The notes beneath the pieces are model-generated. The model ran no database searches, was not told where the DNA came from, and saw only the letters and a program-made list of their open reading frames with translations. From contig JBMNES010000001.1 of the NCBI GenBank assembly GCA_050948905.1, forward strand, positions 1,550,001 to 1,614,000: a stretch of 64,000 bases of DNA, given 5' to 3'. The position numbers and the translations under genes are program-made. This DNA comes from DTKD01 sp050948905. Its GTDB lineage: Bacteria > Armatimonadota > UBA5829. Shown piece after piece: positions 15,918 through 23,167 of this stretch (its first letter is position 1; each line of letters opens with the position of its first letter).

Positions 15918-16670
15918 TCAAGTATCCTTTTCCGCCTTCGAAACCACTATCATCCTCCTGGAGGCCGCCTCAAAAACGCTGGCATCATAGTCGCCGTATA
16001 CCGATTGCACCATAAGCCCTGCCTTAAGCAGCATTGCCTCCAGTTCATTGAAAGTATACAGGCGAATGGAGTTTACATTTTCTTCGCGATGGCCGTCGCA
16101 GTATATAGTAAGTTCACGTGCATTGAGCCGGCCGGTGAGGCTGTCGAAGTGACGATCTGCAAGAATTAAATCTCCACGTGGATTTTCCTGCCATACTACC
16201 GATTCAAAATCATTCAGCAGCCAGTCTCTGTTCATCAGGTCGATCAAAAATAAACCGCCTCCCCGCAAAGCAAGGGAGGCGGCGTTCAGAGCTTTCTGAT
16301 CCTCGTCCGGGTTTTCGAGATACCCAAACGAGGTATACATATTGATAACCGCATCAAATTCCTCGGTGAATCCGATCTCGCGCATATCGGCGTGTACGAG
16401 AACCGGCTCGACTCCTTGTTCGGCAGCCGCGGCCCGACATTTGTCGAGCATATACTCGCTGAGGTCGAGACCTACGACATCATAGCCGCGCTTGGCAAGC
16501 TCGATCAGGTGCCGGCCCTGACCGCAACAAAGGTCAAGCAACCTCGCGCCAGGTTGAAGAGATAACGCATCTATAACGAAATCAACCTGGCTGCGACTTA
16601 CCTCGCTTGCTTCGTAGATGTCATATCGTGCCGGATCCTCTTTTGAGAACAGTTCCTCATACCACGCCAT
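15918..16670 (-). CDS. Class I SAM-dependent methyltransferase
   Basis: The 250-residue protein has the SAM-binding motif I LLDLCCGQGRHLIELAKRG (about 40-58), motif II VVGLDLSEYML and post-motif 'DAVINMYTSFGYLE'. This places it in the Methyltransf_25/ubiquinone-biosynthesis-like group with a C-terminal beta domain. The substrate is not deducible. ATG 16670 is preceded by GGAGG 8 bases upstream. Immediately before that ribosome site lies an intrinsic terminator (16693-16725) in the same orientation, so the gene may be controlled by transcription attenuation, or it follows an unrecognised small transcript. No operon partner is seen. Confidence 0.85.
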   Translation of the reverse strand: MAWYEELFSKEDPARYDIYEASEVSRSQVDFVIDALSLQPGARLLDLCCGQGRHLIELAKRGYDVVGLDLSEYMLDKCRAAAAEQGVEPVLVHADMREIGFTEEFDAVINMYTSFGYLENPDEDQKALNAASLALRGGGLFLIDLMNRDWLLNDFESVVWQENPRGDLILADRHFDSLTGRLNARELTIYCDGHREENVNSIRLYTFNELEAMLLKAGLMVQSVYGDYDASVFEAASRRMIVVSKAEKDT

Positions 16671-16692
16671 AATAATTACCTCCTCCAAAAAA

Positions 16693-16725
16693 CAAAAAAG
16701 GCCGCCGGAGTTTTCTCCGCGGCCT
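16693..16725 (-). terminator. Intrinsic terminator directly upstream of the methyltransferase ribosome site (possible attenuator)
   Basis: On the minus strand AGGCCG plus CGGAG pairs with CTCCG plus CGGCCT (11 bp, one bulge, 4-base A loop), followed by T6, G, T6. The T-run ends next to GGAGGAGG of the gene starting at 16670. The position is that of a riboswitch or leader attenuator expression platform. The 300 bases upstream (16726-17030) hold no gene; no known aptamer was recognised. Confidence 0.75.
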
Positions 16726-17030
16726 CTGGAAGTTTGCTTCCTGGTGAATGTTACAGAAGACTCTCTCCCCTCGGCCGCGGCGAATAATTAACGGTAATAA
16801 GGTTGACGAGCGCCATTAATCGCACGGCACAATTCGGCATTGCGTTGAGGGTGAGTCCTGTATTAATCTGATTAGCGCTCTTTTTCATTTCAATTGCACG
16901 ACAATAGTCGTATTCCGTATTCTACCCAGTAAGCAGCCTCATGTCAATAGTTTATCTTAAAACTCTTCTATTTTCCCTGCTCTCAGGAATGCTCCAGTCC
17001 AGATGATCCATCACCTCACAGAGCACCGTA

Positions 17031-17112
17031 AAAGAGTTCGACACCAAGCCCACGAATTCATGCCTGTGCACTTAATATTTTTGAGATGGTTTCAGGGCTT
17101 CTCGAAACAACG
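17031..17112. repeat. Degenerate repeat, copy 1 of an 80-bp element
   Basis: The segment from TTCGACACCA through CGAATTCATGCCTG and TATTTTTGAGA to the right end CGAAACAACG recurs, with changes, at 19340-19423. Its end matches the terminal sequence of the 380-bp element at 17823, so it seems part of the same mobile family. Confidence 0.6.
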
Positions 17113-17128
17113 AAATCTTCGATAGGCA

Positions 17129-17797
17129 CTATTTCTGATCGTATAAGCCATCAGGGAGGGTATATTTCCATTTTAGATCGTTGTGTTCCACCAGTCTTGC
17201 GAGTCGGGACGTGGAAAATGACCACTTTTCCATATCGCCATTTTTGTAGTCGAGTTGGATAGTCTCATCGGGCTGAATCTGTCCTTTGACCACGATTCTA
17301 TCTATCCACGCAATCTCGCCCACGGGAACACAGCCTAGGTAGTCCCTTGACCACACACCGCTCTGGCTGCGTGACCACCGCTCAATCATTGTTGAGCCTC
17401 CGGAGACAAAGAGAACCGTAGCGAGATTCTTTTGAAGACTTACGTCCAGCACTCTCACATCTTCGGGTGATATGTTAGCCTGGAGTGCGAAGTAGCTTCT
17501 CTGATGCTGCCAGAAGACTTCCTCCGGCTGGCCGGAAATCATGACGGCCGTGAGCACATAGCTGTCGAGATGCCAATCTCCACTCGCCTCCAGTTTCCCG
17601 ACGTCAGCCCGGCTGTTTTTGCTCACTTTGGTATGTTTATAAAGCGCAGCACTGATGCCGTCGGGCTGGGACTTGAGAATGCAAACCGCAGCTCCTTGAG
17701 GCTTCAGGGTAGCCTTGTACACATTGGTCGTGCTTGCTTGAGCACTGCCGATAACGACAGATGCAAGAAACGTGAGAAGAATTGTAGTTGTACGCAT
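17129..17797 (-). CDS. Exported protein, unknown family
   Basis: The 222-residue protein has a signal peptide (MRTTTILLTFLASVVIGSAQA, cleavage expected after SAQA). The mature protein is beta-rich with regularly spaced Trp and Tyr (GVWSRDYLGCVPVGEIAWID, 'WSFSTSRLARLVEHNDLKW'). I do not recognise a family. The ATG at 17797 is preferred; a TTG five codons earlier overlaps a purine-rich GAGAGAAA that is the likely ribosome site. It is the last of a minus-strand series of exported-protein genes (22947 down to 17129) and is separated from the previous one by a 380-bp mobile repeat. Function unknown. Confidence 0.65.
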   Translation of the reverse strand: MRTTTILLTFLASVVIGSAQASTTNVYKATLKPQGAAVCILKSQPDGISAALYKHTKVSKNSRADVGKLEASGDWHLDSYVLTAVMISGQPEEVFWQHQRSYFALQANISPEDVRVLDVSLQKNLATVLFVSGGSTMIERWSRSQSGVWSRDYLGCVPVGEIAWIDRIVVKGQIQPDETIQLDYKNGDMEKWSFSTSRLARLVEHNDLKWKYTLPDGLYDQK

Positions 17798-17822
17798 ATT
17801 GGTTTCTCTCAAGGCGCCTTTT

Positions 17823-18202
17823 GTTGTTTCGAGAAACCTTTCCCGAAACCGCCGGGGTCACCGCACCTCCGGCTATAGCGCCTCGGTCCTATCTACACGT
17901 AAGATGCTCTCGTCATAAAGATAATAGTTTTGCCAACTTGACCACCGCCATTGCCCCGGCTCCTCCACCATTTTACGCTTCACCGGATTGTTGTGAATAT
18001 ACTCGATCTCGGTCTATATCGCTTTCTCGCATGATGCCCAAAGCCCGACCTTGTTCCCAGCCCAGCCGGACCATTGGCGTGCCTGGTATAGACAGCCAGC
18101 CCATCCGGTCTCATAGCCTGCTTCTTCCATTTCACATCTGATTCTCCTTCCAGATAGCATCAGTGAACAGGACCGTTTCGGGAAGGGTTTCCCGAAACAA
18201 CG
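17823..18202. mobile_element. Inverted-repeat element with RAYT remnant, copy 1
   Basis: The element is 380 bp and nearly identical to 18959-19339 (offset 1136). Its ends form imperfect inverted repeats of about 27 bp (GTTGTTTCG...AAACC and the reverse at the right end). Each end is itself a palindrome of the GTTTCGGGAA/TTCCCGAAAC type. This fits a REP/MITE-like element mobilised by a REP-associated tyrosine transposase. Target duplications are not obvious. Confidence 0.75.
17873..18130 (-). pseudogene. Broken C-terminal part of a RAYT (Y1-type) transposase, copy 1
   Basis: The minus-strand frame from ATG 18130 to TAG 17873 encodes, after an internal TAG at 18014-18016, the RAYT C-terminal pattern 'TEIEYIHNNPVKRKMVEE' then 'GQWRWSSWQNYY'. 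Family members have YIHNNPVKRGLV and WRWSS at this position. The catalytic HUH and Tyr motifs of the N-terminal part are absent. Copy 2 carries the same stop, so decay preceded the duplication. Confidence 0.7.
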
Positions 18203-18208
18203 AAAAGA

Positions 18209-18883
18209 TCAGTCCGGTTTGACCACTGAGTAGTGGAAAACTATAAGGGTCCCGCCATCTTTACGGGGTCTGCAGTCTCCGAACCACCTGTTCTTGCCAC
18301 TTAATCTCATCCTCGCATTAGTATATTCGCGGAACGTTGGATTCACCAACGTCACGGTCTGAGTTGCTGTCGGTAGGCTGCGCCTCATGTCTCCCATTGT
18401 AAGCAGCATCGATGACACTCTGTTCTCTTCAGCCCAAGCCTTGATGCTTGTATCCTTAGTGCTATCAGTGCTGACAACGACCTTTCCGGGTATGTGCCTG
18501 TTGTATACGTAGTTAGGGTCGGTTGCAGCGTTCTTCGGCACCAGGTTTATCCAATCGCCTGAAACAACATAGCAGTAGCGACTGTCTTTCGCGACCAGCA
18601 GGTCAAGGATATCGCGCACCGTCATATCGCGCACCGAGACGGAGATGGCCGGCCCAGGCGCCTCCGATGCACCGGTAGAAGGGTCTGTGCTTGTCTTATG
18701 GACCGCCTCTCCGGCCATAAGCCCCCCTAGAGACGAAGCCAAATCCGATACCGCCTGTTCGATTTGGGCATTGGATGTGAAGCTGGACACCTTCACATCC
18801 AGCAAGCTATTTTGCACATCCGCCGCCATTGTGGGGCTGGACAGCAGAACGATACACACATAGAGCACAAAAAAGTGACGCAT
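18209..18883 (-). CDS. Exported protein with an STN-like segment, unknown
   Basis: The 224-residue protein has a signal peptide (residues 1-20, ending in TMAA). Residues about 75-115 read 'ISVSVRDMTVRDILDLLVAKDSRYCYVVSGDWINLVP'-like, the beta-alpha-beta pattern of secretin/TonB short N-terminal (STN) domains: conserved 'V.D.T...IL..L' then a strand with 'Y.V.G....L.P'. No secretin pore or TonB plug follows. The rest is not recognised. ATG 18883 has AAGGAAGAAG upstream. It is framed on both sides by the two 380-bp RAYT-type repeats, with 7 bases between its stop and copy 1. It may be part of the same expression group as the upstream HEAT and TPR genes. Confidence 0.65.
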   Translation of the reverse strand: MRHFFVLYVCIVLLSSPTMAADVQNSLLDVKVSSFTSNAQIEQAVSDLASSLGGLMAGEAVHKTSTDPSTGASEAPGPAISVSVRDMTVRDILDLLVAKDSRYCYVVSGDWINLVPKNAATDPNYVYNRHIPGKVVVSTDSTKDTSIKAWAEENRVSSMLLTMGDMRRSLPTATQTVTLVNPTFREYTNARMRLSGKNRWFGDCRPRKDGGTLIVFHYSVVKPD

Positions 18884-18958
18884 TGTTCTTCTTCCTTACT
18901 TGTTTATTATGGGCATGGTTAACCTTCGTTGTTCCCAGGCCATGGGGCAACATTTGTT

Positions 18959-19339
18959 GTTGTTTCGGGAAACCTTTCCCGAAACCGCCGGGGTCACCGC
19001 ACCTCCGGCTATAGCGCCTCGGTCCTATCTACACGTAAGATGCTCTCGTCATAAAGATAATAGTTGTGCCAACTTGACCACCGCCATTGCCCCGGCTCCG
19101 CCACCATTTTACGCTTCACCGGATTGTTGTGAATATACTCGATCTCGGTCTATATCGCTTTCTCGCAGGATGCCCAAAGCCCGACCTTGCTCCCAGCCCA
19201 GCCGAACCATTGGCGTGCCTGGTATAGACAGCCAGCCCATCCGGCCTCATAGCCTGCTTCTTCCATTTCACATCTGATTCTCCTACGAGATAGCATCAGT
19301 GAACAGGAGCGTTTCGGGAAGGGGCTTCCCGAAACAACG
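18959..19339. mobile_element. Inverted-repeat element with RAYT remnant, copy 2
   Basis: This 381-bp copy is nearly identical to 17823-18202 and in the same orientation. Its ends, GTTGTTTCGGGAAACC on the left and GGCTTCCCGAAACAAC on the right, are inverted repeats. A second repeat type (19340-19423) abuts its right end. Confidence 0.75.
19009..19266 (-). pseudogene. Broken C-terminal part of a RAYT transposase, copy 2
   Basis: The minus-strand frame from ATG 19266 to TAG 19009 carries the same internal TAG as copy 1 and the same IEYIHNNPVKRKMV pattern, with a handful of base differences. It is non-functional. Confidence 0.7.
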
Positions 19340-19423
19340 GAAAGGATTTCGACACCAGAGCCTCGAATTCATGCCTGCTGGCCTATTATTTTTGAGACAG
19401 CTTCGGGGTTTCCCGCAACAACG
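19340..19423. repeat. Degenerate repeat, copy 2 of the 80-bp element
   Basis: It matches 17031-17112 in order (TTCGACACCA, CGAATTCATGCCTG, TATTTTTGAGA) and ends in CCCGCAACAACGG, again like the end of the 380-bp element. Confidence 0.6.
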
Positions 19424-19436
19424 GAACGAGTGTCCC

Positions 19437-19465
19437 GTTGTTGCGGGAAATCTTCCCGGAACAAC
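19437..19465. repeat. REP-like palindrome
   Basis: GTTGTTGCGGGAA (19437-19449) and TTCCCGGAACAAC (19453-19465) form a near-perfect 13-bp inverted repeat with a 3-base loop. It resembles the termini of the 380-bp elements and looks like a solitary end or REP. Confidence 0.6.
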
Positions 19466-19537
19466 AAAAGGCGTAGCGCATTTTAAGTTACTTAGGTTGC
19501 AGGCAACCGAAACAACATATCCCGTGAGGACCCCGCA

Positions 19538-20455
19538 TCAGTTGTTTGCGCTGCCAGTCTTTGCCCTCTCCAATGCGTCGCGAGCAAAATCAGCCAGGCT
19601 TGATGAAGCGGTCTTAGCAATGAAACGATTGACTGCAGCCTCCGCATCCGGCCCTCCGATGTTCGCAAGGAACATCAGTTCCTGGAAAGGCGCATCATTA
19701 GAGTACAGCATCTTTTCGAGTTGAGGCACCACGTTCTTCGCATCCACGATATCTGCTCCCTCCGGAACAGAAAAGCCTAGATGTGTCAGTGCACGTGCAG
19801 CGGCTTGACGCACCGGGGAATATACTATAGTACCTGTATTAGGCTCAAGACATCCACCGGTGCGAACTCGTGCATACGTGTCGGTTTCAAGCGCATGCTT
19901 AAGAGCCGGTACAGACGCAGGGTCGTTAGTATCGTAAAGAGCCATCGCGGCTTCAAATCGCATATAACCTTCCGGGTGGTTCTGAAGAATGGCCACGAGT
20001 TCCGGCACAACGGACTTGTCGCCCGTGTGCCCTATGAGCAGAATCAGCCTGTCGTGCAGTTCCTTGTCGGCTTCGCCTTCGCGCTTCAATGCTTCTTTTG
20101 CCCACTTTCGGACATCAAGGCGCTCTTGCTCGCCGACATTGGGGGCGTTCGAATAGAGGCATGACCCGATGATGACGTTCTGGACATAGCCAGTATCTAT
20201 CGGTCCCCCGGCGCTTCCCATTCCCGCGGTGGATGGGAGCTTCATCTCCTGTTTCAACAGCGAGAAGCATTGTTCAGCGCGCTCTCGAGCATTGGCGGCC
20301 CCGCTGTATTTTTTAGTTATCAACTGCAAAGCAGCAAGTCTATCCGACGATTTCACTCTGACCGGTTCTGCCGCACAAATACGCGGCAAGAACATGACCT
20401 GCGCGAGGCAAGCAATCGTCACAAGACGGATTGATGATCGATATGTTTTATTCAT
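19538..20455 (-). CDS. Exported HEAT-repeat protein
   Basis: The 305-residue protein has a signal peptide (about residues 1-29, ending ICAAE). Residues about 135-270 hold HEAT-like helical repeats: 'DKSVVPELVAILQNHPEGYMRFEAAMALY', 'DPASVPALKHAL' and 'VRQAAARALTHLGF'. Such repeats are protein-binding scaffolds, sometimes phycobilisome-lyase-like. ATG 20455 has AGGAGG 9 bases upstream, and this ribosome site overlaps the end of the preceding gene (stop at 20469), so the two are translationally linked. It belongs to the operon 22947-19538 with the TPR and HExxH genes. Function unknown. Confidence 0.8.
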   Translation of the reverse strand: MNKTYRSSIRLVTIACLAQVMFLPRICAAEPVRVKSSDRLAALQLITKKYSGAANARERAEQCFSLLKQEMKLPSTAGMGSAGGPIDTGYVQNVIIGSCLYSNAPNVGEQERLDVRKWAKEALKREGEADKELHDRLILLIGHTGDKSVVPELVAILQNHPEGYMRFEAAMALYDTNDPASVPALKHALETDTYARVRTGGCLEPNTGTIVYSPVRQAAARALTHLGFSVPEGADIVDAKNVVPQLEKMLYSNDAPFQELMFLANIGGPDAEAAVNRFIAKTASSSLADFARDALERAKTGSANN

Positions 20456-20468
20456 GACCCTGACCTCC

Positions 20469-21857
20469 TCAATAGAACGAGTGTTGTTTCCCAAAATTGG
20501 CCCAATCCTGTGCGATTATTGAGTCTTGATCATTTTCCCAAAGCTGGATTACAGACCAAGGCACCGCATCTCCGCGCATACATATGTCTTCCGCATCAGG
20601 AATTGGCGTAACGCCATAGCCTACTTCATCTGGGTAAGTGCAGCCTAGAAACGGCGAATAACCGCGCCCATATGTGGATTCCAGTATATCCGGAATACTG
20701 TCACCGTCGACATCAAGTGCCGGGTCGCGGTCATTGTTACCCCAGAAACCGACCATCTGCGCAACATGCCTCAACTCATGGCGCGATAACCAAGCAAACG
20801 AATCGATAAACTGTGGGCTGCCCCACGAAGGTCGGTTTATTGGCATATTGCCACCCCAGTCCAGGAATGCTACCCATTCATTCATATAGGGGTCCCATTT
20901 CGCGTATCCTCCCTTGGCCTGTCCATACGCTGTCGGGTCAAACGGTACCCCCGCGCCAGCGGGTGTCTGTGAGTAGTAATGGTGCCAATTCAGAGCAGTC
21001 GTATCCCCGCTTGGATGATTAGTCGCATCTTGGCGGTAAAAGATTTGAATACTGTGTTGCTGTGTAGGGCATGAAGGGCACGCAATCATTGTTATTGTGT
21101 TATTGCCAAAGGACGTATTGCTATCAGGCAAACCCGTGTACTGAAGATTGACATTCAAACCCTTGTTACTGCCCGAGCCATTATCATCACTGCTCCATAA
21201 TGCGCTGGAGCCGACGACGCCGGGTAATATGCTCCATGAGACGTGTTCTTTAGCCCAAGCACGAGTGATGGCATTATCAGGTTCTACAGTGGCCAAGCAT
21301 TGGATATTACAAATGCCCGGATTGGCGGAATTGAATGTGAACTGGTTTGCTCCTTCAGCGGGTGCATCGCCGTGAGGGTTAGTCATTGTGACTCGTACCA
21401 CCGAAAATTTTGCCTCTACAGCCGGCCACGGTCCGCCGGGGTCTTTCTTGCCGGGGTCGCCTATGTCGTACATATTGGCTGTTACGGTCCCTACGCCCGG
21501 CCCATCGAATACGATCTTGCCGCCGGGGACGGAGTGATAAGGCACGCCGCTAATGGTGAACTCCGCACACCAGTTGTCGTAGATGAGGACTGGATCATCG
21601 CAGTAGTCTTTGTCGTATGCGCCTGCCAAGCTCCAATAGCTGAGTTTTGCGGGACTGTCGTTGGTGCATATGACATCCGCCCAGTTGACCTCCTCGCCAA
21701 CGCAGAATACGGCGTCATTTGGTATCACGGTGCCCGGATCGGGGAGAGGCCCGACCCCTGGGCGCGGGCACACGGCATCGCAAGCACTACACATAACGAG
21801 CAAAAGGAGAACTGAGATCAATAGTGCGCAGTTCCTGGATCTAGATGTTGTGATCAT
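20469..21857 (-). CDS. Large Cys-rich exported protein with HExxH motif
   Basis: The 462-residue protein has an N-terminal hydrophobic signal (about 10-28). The N-terminal half looks like beta-sandwich (Ig/Big-like) modules with Cys pairs. Residues about 370-390 contain HELRHVAQM, a match to the zincin HExxH motif, followed by DVDGDSIPDILE, a calcium-binding type-3/dockerin-like loop. A third zinc ligand was not identified, so protease activity is only possible. ATG 21857 has GGAGG 5 bases upstream. It lies 28 bases after the TPR gene and its stop overlaps the ribosome site of the HEAT gene. The whole looks like a secreted multi-protein group. Confidence 0.75.
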   Translation of the reverse strand: MITTSRSRNCALLISVLLLLVMCSACDAVCPRPGVGPLPDPGTVIPNDAVFCVGEEVNWADVICTNDSPAKLSYWSLAGAYDKDYCDDPVLIYDNWCAEFTISGVPYHSVPGGKIVFDGPGVGTVTANMYDIGDPGKKDPGGPWPAVEAKFSVVRVTMTNPHGDAPAEGANQFTFNSANPGICNIQCLATVEPDNAITRAWAKEHVSWSILPGVVGSSALWSSDDNGSGSNKGLNVNLQYTGLPDSNTSFGNNTITMIACPSCPTQQHSIQIFYRQDATNHPSGDTTALNWHHYYSQTPAGAGVPFDPTAYGQAKGGYAKWDPYMNEWVAFLDWGGNMPINRPSWGSPQFIDSFAWLSRHELRHVAQMVGFWGNNDRDPALDVDGDSIPDILESTYGRGYSPFLGCTYPDEVGYGVTPIPDAEDICMRGDAVPWSVIQLWENDQDSIIAQDWANFGKQHSFY

Positions 21858-21885
21858 TGTTCCCTCCTTTCTTTCGTTCTATGGG

Positions 21886-22947
21886 CTATTCCGTGGCCTT
21901 TTTAGCCGTCAAGGATGTAAGCGTTTCAGTCGCTGACCTCGCCCAGTCGGTATTGGGATCTAATGCGATACACCTGTTGTACGCATCAATCGCCTTTGCG
22001 TTCTCCCCCATGCGCCGATTGAGATCACCGATTGTGTCGAGCAGCATGGAGTTCCAACCGGACGCAGGATAATCTTTCACCAGTTTCTCAAAATAGGTAA
22101 TCGCGTTCTCGTTATCGCCCTGGTAATGGAAACTAAAGCCTACCAGGCCATGGGCCTCCGGCGTGTAGTAGGTATCCGGCCACTTTGCCAGCGCTTCGAG
22201 CAGGATCGTGCGTGCGTATGCTGGATCGTACACACCTGCTTCGTTACCCATAAACAAATAGACGCGGGCCAAGTCTACTCGCGCCTGCATAATAGACCTC
22301 GCTTCGCCGGGACATTTTTCCTCGATATGAAGCATGATCTCCTCGGCCTTCTCAAGCTCCGCCTTATCCCTGGTCGCGAGCAGCTTGAAGATGTGCGCGT
22401 TGCCCAGGTGGACCAGCGTCTGTGCCCTGGTTACATCCAGCCCCGGCGCCGACTCCGCCGACTGCAGCGTCTCCACTGCCTTGTCGTAGTCCTTGTCGCG
22501 GACGCTCAGCCTTCCCAGGCGATAGACGGCCTCCTGGGCCTGCGGAGTTCCGGGGTACTGCTCGGATATGAGCTTGAAGTAGAAAACGGCATCCGTCTGG
22601 TTATCCCGCAGCTTGATATAAGCCACTCGAAGCCATGCACGCGGCGCTTCCGGTGAGTCCGGGTAACGGGTGGCGACTGTGCGGAACTGCTCCAGCGCCG
22701 CTTTCTCGTCATCGGGCAAAACAAGGTAGGCATGTCCCATCATCGCAGCCGGGGCTTGCGGCGAGTCAGGAAACTTCAGGTAGATCGCCTCAAATAAACT
22801 CCTTGCAGAGGCTTTGTCTCCCCCCTTGAGGGCCAGCCGTGCCTGGCTTAGCGCGTTCGCCGCTTCGTCAGCCCAAACTGCTGCTGAGAACTGCAACGAT
22901 AGCCCCAGCACAACGGCAGCGATTACTGCAATTCTGGATAGCTTCAT
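21886..22947 (-). CDS. Exported TPR-repeat protein
   Basis: The 353-residue protein has a signal peptide (MKLSRIAVIAAVVLGLSLQF...AVWA, cleavage about 26). It has at least six tetratricopeptide-like repeats with the pattern 'A...L......A...F..I...YP.SP.A..A' (YbgF/BamD-like spacing: 'KFPDSPQAPAAMM', 'RYPDSPEAPRAWL', 'QYPGTPQAQEAVYRLG'). TPR arrays bind partner proteins; here this would be in the periplasm or on the surface. ATG 22947 has GGAGG upstream. It is the first gene of a minus-strand operon leading into the HExxH and HEAT genes. A BamD- or CpoB-like envelope role is possible, but nothing specific supports it. Confidence 0.85.
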   Translation of the reverse strand: MKLSRIAVIAAVVLGLSLQFSAAVWADEAANALSQARLALKGGDKASARSLFEAIYLKFPDSPQAPAAMMGHAYLVLPDDEKAALEQFRTVATRYPDSPEAPRAWLRVAYIKLRDNQTDAVFYFKLISEQYPGTPQAQEAVYRLGRLSVRDKDYDKAVETLQSAESAPGLDVTRAQTLVHLGNAHIFKLLATRDKAELEKAEEIMLHIEEKCPGEARSIMQARVDLARVYLFMGNEAGVYDPAYARTILLEALAKWPDTYYTPEAHGLVGFSFHYQGDNENAITYFEKLVKDYPASGWNSMLLDTIGDLNRRMGENAKAIDAYNRCIALDPNTDWARSATETLTSLTAKKATE

Positions 22948-23167
22948 TCGCGTGTCCTCCTATTCACTTCCATACTCTACATCTGCACGCGGCAGTGTAC
23001 ATCGAAAATTCGGCGATGTCAATACTTTTCCAAATATTCCGTTTGTCTTAAAAAAACTAAGAAAATATGCTGAACCTGCGATCCGGTTCCTCATCAGCAG
23101 GAAATATCACGCCCGGCCGCTAAGCGCAATTAAGTAAATCGGGTATAAAACACCGATGGAGGTAGAT

